In this document: positions 1 through 7,500 of the stretch, piece by piece
Position numbering within the stretch: the stretch's first letter is position 1
How the letters are laid out: every line of letters begins with the position of its first letter
Assembly (NCBI GenBank): GCA_047616325.1
Contig: JBLHGN010000123.1
Location: forward strand, 1-10,040
DNA length: 10,040 nt
Direction: 5' to 3'
Source of the DNA: JBLHGN01 sp047616325
GTDB lineage: Bacteria; Pseudomonadota; Gammaproteobacteria; Pseudomonadales; Cellvibrionaceae
Program-made: the position numbers and the translations under genes
Notes under the pieces: generated by a model
The model's database searches: none
What the model was told of the DNA's origin: nothing
What the model saw: the letters and a program-made list of their open reading frames with translations, nothing else

Positions 1-181
1 AGTGCAGGGGCTCTTCGTGTAAATCGAGTCCGTATTTGTGGGTGAAGTGGCCCACCAACAAACCGCCAAACAACACTCCACCAATACCCAGGCCGACGCC
101 CTTGATCTTTAAATCGCCGAGCCAAAGCCCAATAACCGCTACCAAAGACAACACTAGAACCGTGAGCGCAATGCTACTCAT
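1..181 (-). CDS. yidE: YidE-family putative transporter (AAE family), N-terminal 60 residues, truncated by the window edge
   Basis: This is a reverse-strand gene cut off at the left edge; only the first 60 residues are visible. The protein begins MSSIALTVLVLSLVAVIG and continues with the glycine-rich stretch GVGLGIGGVLFGGLLVGHF (residues 28-46). This closely matches the start of E. coli YidE as I remember it, a membrane protein of the aspartate:alanine exchanger family with two TrkA-C domains further on. Two hydrophobic segments are visible (about residues 4-21 and 28-46), which fits the family's first membrane helices. The ATG at 179-181 is preceded by a good ribosome binding site (GAGGT on the minus strand). 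The substrate of YidE proteins is not established, so no transport reaction is assigned. It is transcribed divergently from the torF-like gene across about 830 bases. The family call is fairly sure; the rest of the gene lies outside the window. Confidence 0.85.
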   Translation of the reverse strand, partial: MSSIALTVLVLSLVAVIGLWLGDLKIKGVGLGIGGVLFGGLLVGHFTHKYGLDLHEEPLH

Positions 182-185
182 ATTT

Positions 186-190
186 ACCTC
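186..190 (-). promoter_or_regulatory. Ribosome binding site of the yidE-like gene
   Basis: The minus strand reads GAGGT, four bases before the ATG at 181-179. It fixes the start of the truncated transporter gene and shows that the plus-strand reading frame over the same bases is a shadow. Confidence 0.75.
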
Positions 191-213
191 AAAACAATTA
201 ATTACAAAAATAT

Positions 214-241
214 TACAGGCACATAAGCACGATCACCTGTA
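214..241. promoter_or_regulatory. Dyad TACAGG-N16-CCTGTA upstream of yidE
   Basis: Two perfect 6-base arms (214-219 and 236-241) separated by 16 bases lie 33-60 bases before the yidE start codon, where a promoter would be expected. The arrangement could be a regulator site. Arms of this length also occur by chance, so the call is weak. Confidence 0.25.
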
Positions 242-471
242 ACTAGCCGAGCTCTCCTGCCAAGGCATTGTATGCTGAGCACTACCGGCTTCTGTTGATA
301 TATATTAAGCTCGCAGGGTAAAACATTCAAAAAGGCCATTGAATCGGGTGCCGGCTTATAACTTGGGCGGCTGACACTAGAGCCGCGAGGAAAAGCGCTT
401 TGTTCAAATATTCACCACTAGACTCCCATTATTCAGCGCCGAAGCTTTTGAAAAAGTAATGGGGCGAAATA

Positions 472-505
472 CGCTCATACCCGAATGGCACTTCCTTAAG
501 CGTAA
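472..505 (+). repeat. Rearranged repeat, copy 1
   Basis: The left part (472-482, CGCTCATACCC) is repeated exactly and in the same orientation at 688-698. The right part (483-505, GAATGGC then CTTCCTTA then GCGTAA) is repeated in inverted orientation at 665-687, with small indels. The two blocks are adjacent in both copies but differ in relative orientation, so the two copies are related by rearrangement rather than simple duplication. No gene covers it. Confidence 0.7.
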
Positions 506-664
506 CCTGTTGATAAATATAGAATTTATTTTTCGCTAACTCCAACAATTTTTAGTTGAGTAAGAGGGTTTAGAAAAATATATGCTTGATTCATAGTCTC
601 GGGTTCTTTTGAACGGAACAAACATGCATTTAACCTAAGAAAAAACCTCTTTTTTATCAAACAC

Positions 665-698
665 TTACGCTAAGGAAGAAGCCATTCCGCTCATACCC
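665..698 (-). repeat. Rearranged repeat, copy 2
   Basis: Positions 665-687 are the near reverse complement of 483-505: blocks of 6, 8 and 7 identical bases (TTACGC, TAAGGAAG, GCCATTC) separated by one- or two-base differences. Positions 688-698 are an exact direct copy of 472-482. The strand given refers to the 23-base block; the 11-base block lies in the same direction as in copy 1. Confidence 0.7.
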
Positions 699-905
699 TT
701 TAGAAATGCCATTAGGCCTCAAACACTTTCTTGCTAGACCTAAACCACCGCATTTTGGTTTTTCACCCGTCATTAATTGGGCGCTGCCGCTATATCGCAC
801 CCGTAGACAAAAGAAATATTTCCTGCACAGCACCACTTCACATTCCCCAAATTCAATTGTTTGCACACTATATTTTTATGATACTATTCTCACCGCCTGA
901 AAATG

Positions 906-951
906 GCACCAACAAGGTGCGCATTATTTAAGCGTTGCACCGAAGTGCAAC
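906..951 (+). promoter_or_regulatory. Two successive hairpins upstream of the torF-like gene
   Basis: The first is GCACC-AACAA-GGTGC (906-920). The second is a perfect 7-base stem GTTGCAC-CGAA-GTGCAAC (934-951). Read on the minus strand, the second stem closes a C(TTCG)G tetraloop, a very stable RNA form. Neither is followed by a T-run on either strand, so a terminator is unlikely. They may be operator dyads, or RNA structure if transcription starts upstream (a weak minus-10, TATGAT, lies at 877-882 without a clear minus-35). Confidence 0.45.
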
Positions 952-979
952 AAAAAGCGTGCATAATATAGACACGCAT

Positions 980-994
980 AATCAATGATTGATT
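980..994 (+). promoter_or_regulatory. 15-base palindrome AATCAAT-G-ATTGATT before the torF-like gene
   Basis: The two 7-base arms are perfect and separated by a single G. The element ends 9 bases before the ribosome binding site and 20 bases before the start codon, so a protein bound here could block transcription or initiation. The binding protein is unknown. Confidence 0.45.
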
Positions 995-1003
995 ACACAA
1001 AAC

Positions 1004-1008
1004 AGGAG
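1004..1008 (+). promoter_or_regulatory. Ribosome binding site of the torF-like gene
   Basis: AGGAG stands six bases before the ATG at 1015. It selects that start over the in-frame ATG at 985, which lies inside the palindrome, has no such site and would place ten polar residues before the signal peptide. Confidence 0.85.
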
Positions 1009-1014
1009 ATAACA

Positions 1015-1638
1015 ATGAAAAAAGTATTATTAGGGGCAACAATTGCAGCATCGGTATTGTCAGCACAAGCTTTTGCCGAAATCACAGCCAATATTGGCAT
1101 TACATCTGACTACATCTTCCGAGGTGTTGCTCAGAGTACTTCGGCTACCGCAAGTGCTGGCATAGACTTCAGCGAAAGCGGTTTTTATGCTGGCGCCTGG
1201 GCTGCTGATCTAGACAATGGTTCAGAGGTAGATATTTACGGCGGTTATATCTTTGAAACTGATTCATTTTCTATCGGCGGGGGCGCCACTTCTTACATCT
1301 ACACTAGCGACATACTAGAAGATGCGGAAGTAGTAGAAGGCAACGTTTACGTAGGTTTCGGGCCAGTTAGCTTAGAATATTCTTTCGGCGAATTTGACAA
1401 CGATATTGAATATAGCGTTATTGTCGCGTCAATTGAATTGGAAAATGGTTTCCGAGCTAAAGCAGGCGGATTCGGTAAAGACGCCGAAGGCAACTGGGTT
1501 GAACTTGGTTTTGGTGCCGATGTTGGTGGCTTTGACGCGGGTATCGATCTTATCTACTCGTCTAAAAAATTGAATGTATTTATAGATGACTCCGATACTA
1601 GTATCGTGTTCAGCCTCGGAAAAGAATTCAATATCTAA
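1015..1638 (+). CDS. TorF-family putative outer-membrane porin
   Basis: A 207-residue secreted protein. It begins MKKVLLGATIAASV and has a classical signal peptide with a probable cleavage after AQAFA (residue 21), leaving about 186 residues. The mature start contains the family hallmark, here ITSDYIFRGVAQS, followed by GFYAGAWAADLD and a glycine- and aromatic-rich pattern of alternating residues typical of an outer-membrane beta-barrel (VDIYGGYIFE, VYVGFGPVSLEYSFGEF). This matches the family known as TorF family putative porin (TIGR02001 as I recall), whose members are usually a little longer, about 230-250 residues. The C-terminus ends in KEFNI rather than the usual final phenylalanine. Function in this family is only inferred: a small channel or outer-membrane structural protein. 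It is a single-gene unit with its own leader structures and terminator and converges on phoX. The family is fairly sure; a transport role is not. Confidence 0.75.
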   Translation: MKKVLLGATIAASVLSAQAFAEITANIGITSDYIFRGVAQSTSATASAGIDFSESGFYAGAWAADLDNGSEVDIYGGYIFETDSFSIGGGATSYIYTSDILEDAEVVEGNVYVGFGPVSLEYSFGEFDNDIEYSVIVASIELENGFRAKAGGFGKDAEGNWVELGFGADVGGFDAGIDLIYSSKKLNVFIDDSDTSIVFSLGKEFNI

Positions 1639-1675
1639 GCCTACCCCTCACCAGCCTATGGTGAATGGTTAAAGC

Positions 1676-1705
1676 AAAAGACCCAGCCTCATGCTGGGTC
1701 TTTTT
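1676..1705 (+). terminator. Bidirectional rho-independent terminator between the torF-like gene and phoX
   Basis: A perfect 8-base stem GACCCAGC (1680-1687) and GCTGGGTC (1693-1700) encloses a 5-base loop. It is flanked by AAAA on the left and TTTTT on the right. Because of the A- and T-runs it works for both convergent genes: torF from the left and phoX from the right, whose stop codon is at 1751-1753. Confidence 0.92.
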
Positions 1706-1750
1706 GTATTATATCAAGAATAATTCCAACCTATGTTCCTCAGCTAGCGC

Positions 1751-3646
1751 TCAGCTTCCCACTCGCCCACCACCATTTTTGGTAATCACCACCACAGAAG
1801 AGCGCGGCGGCAACTCGGGATCGAAGTCGGGCCAGCGGGTATCGGGCTCATCGTAGGTAGAACGCTCACCTGGGTGCTGAATAGAAACAAAAAAGTTAAG
1901 GTCATCTGGAGTGAAAAACGGCCCACACAATTCAGAACCCACCGGGCAACTTAAAAAGTGCTTGGTTAACGCTCGGTGCTCACCTTCAACCTCACAGGCC
2001 CAAACGCCATCTGCGATACCAGACTTCCAACCACCATCGGTTGCGATCCACAGGTTGCCAAGACTATCGAATGCACAATTGTCGGGGCACGATAGCCACC
2101 CGAACTCGGAGATGGAGGGGTGGTACATGGTGTCGACTTTTCCCGGCTTGCCGGCCAACAAAAAAATATCCCAAAGAAATGTTTCCGCCCGGTGATTATT
2201 ATCTTCCGGCCAAAACTCAACTATCTGTCCATTCCCGTTGAAAGCTCTGGAATTGGCCTCGTCGACTTGATCGTTCCTCCGGTTAGTATTGTTGGTTAAC
2301 ATGGCAAACACATGACCGTTAACAGCATTCACTTCGACGTCCTCGGGTCTATCCATGGGCGTTGCGCCAACTAAATCTGAGGCCTTACGCGAATCGATAC
2401 ATACATCTGCCTGGCTGAAAAAACCATTGTTCTCGGCTAATGGCCCAACACCAAAAACCAGGGGCAGCCAGGTTAAGGTCCCATCACTATTAAATCGTGC
2501 GACGTAGAGCGTGCCCTCATCCAAAAGCTCTAAATTATTTGCTCTATTGCCAGCATCGTATTGGTGCTTACTTACAAATTTGTAGATGTATTCAAAAATC
2601 TGATCATCTCCCGTATAGGCGACAACGTAATTATCAGCATTCACATAAACATTGCAGCCTTCGTGCTTACACCTACCCAGCGCCGTGCGTTTTTTGGGAA
2701 TACTGTCGGGGTTGTAGGGATCTATTTCTACTACCCAACCAACATGCAAAAGCTCGTTCGGATTTTTGTCGAGATTCCATCTGTCGTAGTGGTCACCCCA
2801 TCCCTTAATTTTTGAAAACATGCCAAATCTTTTGTAGTTTTCAACTTCGCTTGTTTTTTTGTAATCGCCAGCAAAATAGCCATTAACATTTTCTTCGCCG
2901 GTCAATATTGTGCCCCAAGGAGTCACCCCGCCAGAACAGTTACCATAGGTACCCAAGGTGTGTACGCCGTCATGTGAAATAATGGTTTTTAATCGATTGC
3001 TGCGCGCAGCGGGGCCGGCAATAGCCATGGGTGTTAAGGGGGTAATGCGACGATTAAACGGTGAAGTGAGCACCACCTTCCAATCGCCATCACTTTTTTC
3101 TATTTCGACAACACTTAAGCCATGCGCCGCTATATCTACATCCACCTGCAGAGGCGTTAAATCCAAATCGTTCGGTGAGCCGGGAAACATCATGTTCGTA
3201 GATGCATATTCATGATTGACAACCAATAGACCATTATCGGAATTAGTGCTCCCTAGCGGCAGAGACACAAAGCCTATAAAGTCGTTGTTAAAACCAAAAC
3301 GCGTATTTTGACTCTCGCCACTCTGCTGCAGTGGGTCAAACTTGCCCACACCCTCAAAAATGGGATCGCCCCAACTAATCAATACCTGTGCCGCATGGCC
3401 GTCTGCGACAGCAAACTCGCCAAACGAGGCGTGAGATAGCTCAGCAAATGGAAGCGAAGCGGGACCGCTCACGCCAATATCGTTATTAAATGCAGCGCTC
3501 TCCGCCCCTGCCCCCCCCGGCTCTTTGCTGCAACCGGGTACCAGCAGTGCGGCACTTATTGCCGTCATTGACCTCAATAAGCCTCTGCGAGAAATTCGTT
3601 CTTGTAAAATTTGTTCAAAATTGTCACTACTGGATTTGTTTGGCAC
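1751..3646 (-). CDS. phoX: PhoX-type (DUF839) phosphatase, Tat-exported, probable lipoprotein
   Basis: A 631-residue protein of the PhoX family, which contains calcium- and iron-dependent phosphomonoesterases that release phosphate from organic esters outside the cytoplasm. The N-terminus has a twin-arginine signal (SRRGLLR, residues 19-25), a short hydrophobic stretch and a cysteine at residue 39 (LLVPGC), consistent with Tat export and possible lipid anchoring; the proline before G-C is not ideal for a lipobox. Family motifs follow in order: VNHEYAS (143-149), GNCSGGVTPWGT (235-246) with Cys237 at the expected iron-ligand position, GEEN (250-253) with acidic metal ligands, KHEG and GDDQIFEYIYKFVS (346-359), MDRPEDVEV (431-439), SCPDN (519-523) and the C-terminal FTPDD and SIQHPGE. 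Length is normal for the family. The start is GTG at 3646; the next in-frame Met (residue 27) would remove the RR motif. The gene is monocistronic, with repeats and a C-tract upstream. Activity is inferred. Confidence 0.9.
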   Translation of the reverse strand: MPNKSSSDNFEQILQERISRRGLLRSMTAISAALLVPGCSKEPGGAGAESAAFNNDIGVSGPASLPFAELSHASFGEFAVADGHAAQVLISWGDPIFEGVGKFDPLQQSGESQNTRFGFNNDFIGFVSLPLGSTNSDNGLLVVNHEYASTNMMFPGSPNDLDLTPLQVDVDIAAHGLSVVEIEKSDGDWKVVLTSPFNRRITPLTPMAIAGPAARSNRLKTIISHDGVHTLGTYGNCSGGVTPWGTILTGEENVNGYFAGDYKKTSEVENYKRFGMFSKIKGWGDHYDRWNLDKNPNELLHVGWVVEIDPYNPDSIPKKRTALGRCKHEGCNVYVNADNYVVAYTGDDQIFEYIYKFVSKHQYDAGNRANNLELLDEGTLYVARFNSDGTLTWLPLVFGVGPLAENNGFFSQADVCIDSRKASDLVGATPMDRPEDVEVNAVNGHVFAMLTNNTNRRNDQVDEANSRAFNGNGQIVEFWPEDNNHRAETFLWDIFLLAGKPGKVDTMYHPSISEFGWLSCPDNCAFDSLGNLWIATDGGWKSGIADGVWACEVEGEHRALTKHFLSCPVGSELCGPFFTPDDLNFFVSIQHPGERSTYDEPDTRWPDFDPELPPRSSVVVITKNGGGRVGS

Positions 3647-3688
3647 CGCTTTCTCACTTAAATACGGCAGCGCGAATACGCGAACCGA

Positions 3689-3698
3689 GGGGGGGGGG
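3689..3698. repeat. Homopolymer of 10 G (10 C on the phoX strand)
   Basis: An uninterrupted run of ten G lies 43-52 bases upstream of the phoX GTG start. On the phoX strand it is a C-tract. It sits in a stretch open in the phoX frame (from a TAA at about 3710), but no ATG, GTG or TTG precedes it in that frame, so it is more likely in the promoter or 5' leader than in the coding sequence. Long G/C tracts change length easily during replication, and they are also prone to sequencing error. Confidence 0.75.
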
Positions 3699-3757
3699 TT
3701 GCTAGATTCTTATTGTGCTAGCTTCTTACTTATGCCAGCTGCATACTTTGCTAGATT
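3699..3757. repeat. Three TGCTAG-type repeats upstream of phoX
   Basis: TTGCTAGATT occurs at 3699-3708 and again at 3748-3757. A third, related copy lies between them: GCTAGATTCTTA (3701-3712) and GCTAGCTTCTTA (3717-3728) differ in one base and are 16 bases apart. The set directly abuts the homopolymer and lies 53-111 bases before the phoX start, the usual place for activator sites. It does not match the PHO box. Confidence 0.5.
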
Positions 3758-3937
3758 GACGCTTTACTGGCTGCTTGTTACATTGGCATATAAAGCGCAT
3801 CTATACCGCTAATACGCATCATGCCACTACCAACTATATTCCGACTAGTCCATACATTCCCAAATTCAAGCTTATACCCTAGTCTCGCGATTTTATTTGC
3901 GGATCATTGACCGTGACTACTCAATTGAAACGAATCA

Positions 3938-3949
3938 CTTGAATTCAAG
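3938..3949. repeat. Perfect 12-base palindrome CTTGAATTCAAG
   Basis: A perfect palindrome in the middle of the divergent region. Its right half overlaps an 11-base direct repeat whose other copy is at 3863-3873. It could be a binding site for a dimeric regulator, but nothing shows which gene it would serve. Confidence 0.35.
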
Positions 3950-4353
3950 CTTTTCCACTTTTCTCCTCTCATCAACAGCGGCTAGATAGCACCTTAGTTT
4001 CTGTTAAAACATTAAGCGCCAGCGCAATTGGGCACCCACAAGCCAGTCCAAACGCATAAATCCTGAATATTAACAGCAGAATACACAGAATATGTGGTCT
4101 GTTTGCCGCTTACCGCAAGGCAGTCAAAAAACGGGACACTCTAACCTAAAATCCCTTCATGTAAGCGTATCGAACTCAAAGGTAAACGACCTGCAAGCTC
4201 CTAAAGACCTAGGATCCGAAGACTGTATAAGCTTTTACTGCGGCGAAGTTTGACCACTATTGAAACGGGTTCATCCCCTTAATGTCATCCAATCACTTTC
4301 ACCAAGATAAGGCCGTTGACTTTCAATTAGTTGATTTTTGACTAAGTTTTGTA

Positions 4354-4381
4354 CTGAAAATTCGTATTTAAACGATATAAT
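4354..4381 (+). promoter_or_regulatory. Probable promoter of the glycoside phosphorylase gene
   Basis: A perfect minus-10 TATAAT at 4376-4381 is preceded, with a 16-base spacer, by CTGAAA at 4354-4359 (4 of 6 to TTGACA). Transcription would start near 4388, giving a leader of about 135 bases that contains a palindrome and a tandem repeat. The minus-35 is weak, which would fit a promoter that needs an activator. Confidence 0.5.
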
Positions 4382-4415
4382 GCCCGACCTAAATTTTCCC
4401 ACCGGTCAAAATTCG

Positions 4416-4425
4416 TGCCTAGGCA
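4416..4425 (+). promoter_or_regulatory. Perfect 10-base palindrome TGCCTAGGCA in the phosphorylase leader
   Basis: It lies about 35 bases downstream of the TATAAT box, where a repressor could act as a roadblock. No flanking symmetry extends it, so the assignment as an operator is tentative. Confidence 0.3.
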
Positions 4426-4451
4426 TGAGACAGTGCTTACAAATTGTACAG

Positions 4452-4479
4452 ACTAGTACATCTAAACTAGTACATATAA
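4452..4479 (+). repeat. Tandem 14-base repeat (ACTAGTACATNTAA, two copies)
   Basis: Two adjoining units, 4452-4465 and 4466-4479, differ at one base (C or A at unit position 11). Each contains the palindrome ACTAGT. The repeat ends 46 bases before the phosphorylase start codon and lies in the likely 5' leader. It may be a regulator site. Alternatively, TATAAA at 4475-4480 in the second unit could itself be a second minus-10. Confidence 0.55.
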
Positions 4480-4513
4480 ACATATGATTTCTATATAAAT
4501 AGAAACGAGATTC

Positions 4514-4519
4514 AAAGGG
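4514..4519 (+). promoter_or_regulatory. Ribosome binding site of the phosphorylase gene
   Basis: AAAGGG stands six bases before the ATG at 4526 and supports that start. Confidence 0.7.
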
Positions 4520-4525
4520 CAGAAT

Positions 4526-7500
4526 ATGTTACATAAAACCGTTTACCTAGGAAACGCCGTAAAACATAACGAGAAGCCCGCAGTTGAAGGCGCTTACGTT
4601 ACCATCAAAGGCGAAACCTTCTACAAAATTTCAAACTACGACCAGATGGACCCCTTTTTTATCAGTGTGGTGAGCGACGCTGACCACTGGTTGTTTATCT
4701 CCTCCAATGGGGGCTTAACGGCTGGGAGGAAAGACGCCGACAATGCACTATTCCCTTACTATACCGATGACAAGGTCACCGACAGTGCCGATACTACCGG
4801 CAGTAAAACACTGTTGTTGGTAGGCCAAAGCGGCAAAACCTCCCTTTGGGAGCCGTTCAGCGCTAAGTATGAAGGCATTTACAATACGCAACGGAATATC
4901 TACAAAAACGTCAGTGGCGATAAACTGGTATTCGAAGAGATCAACCATGACCTTGGCGTCGCTTTCCAGTATTCATGGATGACATCCGAGAAATATGGCT
5001 TTGTAAAAACCTCCAAAATCACCAACAGTAATGCCGATTCCGTGTCTGTCGAAGTACTCGACGGTATTCAGAACATTTTACCCTACGGCATCTACAAAGA
5101 TTTACAGCAGGAATACAGCTGCCTGGTAGACGCATACAAAAAGAACGAGCTGCAAGTAGACTGCGGTCTTGGCCTGTTTTCCATGAGCTCGATATTGGTT
5201 GACCGCGCCGAGCCAAGCGAGGCGCTCAGCGCCACTACTGTATGGTCAGAAGGACTGGAAGACGCCAAAAAGCTGGTATCGTCTAAGCAACTTGACGCGT
5301 TTAGAAACGGCATTGCACTTGAACAGGAAACAGATATTCGCGGCATGCGCGGCGCCTACTTCGTAAACGCCGAGTTTGACCTAGGTGCAGAGCAAGGCAA
5401 AGAGTGGAACATCGTCGCTGAAATAAACCAAGGGCCAGCCAAGGTTAATAATTTAATCGCCTACCTCAACGGCAATAACGCTTTGCGCGAAGATCTGTAT
5501 GCGGATATTGCCAGCGGCACAGAAAACCTGATGCGTATTGTCGGCAACGCCGACGGCATCCAAGTTACGAAAGATGTATTAAGCTCAAATCACCACTTTT
5601 CTAACGTGCTTTTCAACGTTATGCGCGGCGGTCTGTTTGATGACAACTATACAGTCGGCAAAGCGGACCTAGTGGCGTTTGTCAAAAACATCAACGCTTC
5701 TGTATACGAGCGATGCCAAACCTTCTTTAATCAGCTACCCGAAACCAGCCACTATTCGAACCTGATCAGTGCGGCTGAAAAAGAAAATAATGGCAGCCTT
5801 GAGCGTGTATGTTACGAGTACCTGCCACTCACCTTTAGCAGACGCCACGGCGACCCCTCTCGACCATGGAATAGATTTGCGATCGAACTAAAAAATGAAG
5901 ACGGATCCAAGTTACTCAACTTTGAGGGGAACTGGAGAGACATTTTCCAAAACTGGGAGGGTTTAAGCTTTTCCATCCCCAACTTTATCGAAAGCATGAT
6001 CTGCAAGTTCGTTAATGCCACTACGGCCGACGGCTACAACCCCTATCGCATCACCAAAACCGGCATCGACTGGGAAAAATTGGACTCAGAAGACGCGTCG
6101 TCCAATATTGGCTATTGGGGCGATCACCAAATTATCTATTTGCTCAAACTGCTAGAGTTTTCCAACGCACATCATCCCGGCAAACTTAAGGAATTTCTTT
6201 CAAAAGAAATTTTTTGTTATGCCAACGTACCCTACAACATAAAGCCCTATCAGGGTTTATTGAAAGCCCCCCACGACACCATTGAATACGACAACACACG
6301 AGAACAACTCATCGCTGACCGAGTGCAGAAAGTTGGCGCAGACGGCAAGATGATTTGGAACAAAAGCGATGGCGTACTGCACGTTAACCTGACAGAAAAG
6401 TTGTTGGCGACGGCGCTCTCCAAACTGTCCAACTTTATCCTTGAAGGTGGTATTTGGATGAACACCCAACGCCCCGAGTGGAACGATGCCAATAACGCCT
6501 TGGTGGGCTACGGCGTGTCTATGGTTACGCTGTACTATACTCGCCGCTACCAACAGTACATGGTGGACTTATTTAAATCAGTCGACGCTGAGGAGTTCAC
6601 TCTTTCTGAAGAAATTGCCGAATTATTCTCTTCAATTAATGCGACGTTTAAAAAAAATAAGGCACTGCTTTCCGGCAAGATCGGCGATAGTGATAGAAAA
6701 TCAGTGCTAGACCAACTAGGTGGCGCTGCAGGTGAGTATAGAAATAAAATTTACCGCGATGAATTTTCTGGCAACAAGGTCACAGTTAAAACATCCGACC
6801 TGATAAATTTCTGTGAACTATCTCTGGAATATATCGACCACACCATTCGCGCCAATAAGCGCGAAGATGGCCTATACCACGCTTACAATTTAATGACAGC
6901 CGAAGCCGATGGCATTGAAGTTGACTATCTATACGAAATGCTTGAAGGCCAAGTATCCGTGCTTTCTTCGGGTTATTTGACCCCGAAAGAGTCTTTAGAA
7001 GTGCTAACGGCATTAAAAAAATCCAGCATTTATACCGAGCACCAGAATAGTTATCTGCTATACCCAGATCGCCAACTAACACGTTTTATTGATAAAAACA
7101 TTATTCCAAAACACCTAGCCAAAAAATCAGAGCTCCTGGCAAAACTGGTTGCCGACGGCAACACCACACTTGTCGAAACCGACATCAACGGCGGCCTGTA
7201 CTTCAGTGGCAAATTTAACAACGTGGTATCGGCAAAAGAGGCCTTAAAAACTTTACAGACCAATGGTTATGCCGACCTGGTAGAAAAAGAAAGTGCACTC
7301 ATTGAACGTATTTTTGAAGAAATATTCAATCACAAAGCTTTCACCGGTCGCTCCGGAGGCATGTACGCCTACGAAGGGCTCGGCTCTATCTATTGGCACA
7401 TGGTATCCAAACTTTTATTAGCCGCCTTAGAGTCATATCAAAACGCACTTAAGCTGGGTGAAAGCGAAGAGGTATTGGGAAAACTGGTTGAAATATATTA

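Larger units (their letters stand above)
182..1014. other. Divergent intergenic region between yidE and the torF-like gene
   Basis: About 830 bases with no gene I can support. It holds the leader of the transporter gene on the left and the leader of the putative porin on the right. The short open frames here (for example 657-866 on the minus strand) have no recognisable motif and no convincing ribosome binding site. The middle carries an inverted and direct repeat pair, described separately, which could be the remains of a small mobile or interspersed repeat. A short dyad GCGGCT/AGCCGC (367-372 and 381-386) is not followed by a T-run and is not a terminator. I cannot rule out a small RNA. Confidence 0.6.
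3647..4525. other. Long divergent intergenic region between phoX and the phosphorylase gene
   Basis: It contains 879 bases without a gene I can support. The left end carries the phoX leader: a homopolymer and TGCTAG repeats. The middle holds a perfect 12-base palindrome and an 11-base direct repeat, AATTCAAGCTT, at 3863-3873 and 3942-3952. The right end carries the phosphorylase promoter, another palindrome and a tandem repeat. Between about 3960 and 4350 I see no structure, no start codon with a ribosome binding site and no recognisable small protein. I found no clear PHO box (CTGTCAT-type direct repeats) upstream of phoX. Confidence 0.6.

Noticed and set aside
36..242. Plus-strand open frame of 68 codons at the left edge
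   Set aside because: It is the shadow of the yidE-like gene on the minus strand, which has a ribosome binding site and clear family similarity.
367..386. GCGGCT/AGCCGC hairpin as terminator of a hidden gene
   Set aside because: No T-run on either strand and no gene ends nearby.
657..866. Minus-strand 69-codon open frame (and overlapping plus frames at 706-931)
   Set aside because: No recognisable motif, no ribosome binding site, cysteine- and arginine-rich noise-like composition; part of it is the repeat copy at 665-698.
985..1014. Earlier in-frame ATG for the torF-like gene
   Set aside because: It lies in a palindrome without a ribosome binding site; the ATG at 1015 has AGGAG and begins a proper signal peptide.
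3647..4525. Possible small protein gene or tRNA in the long divergent region
   Set aside because: No start codon with a ribosome binding site and no cloverleaf pattern could be made out.
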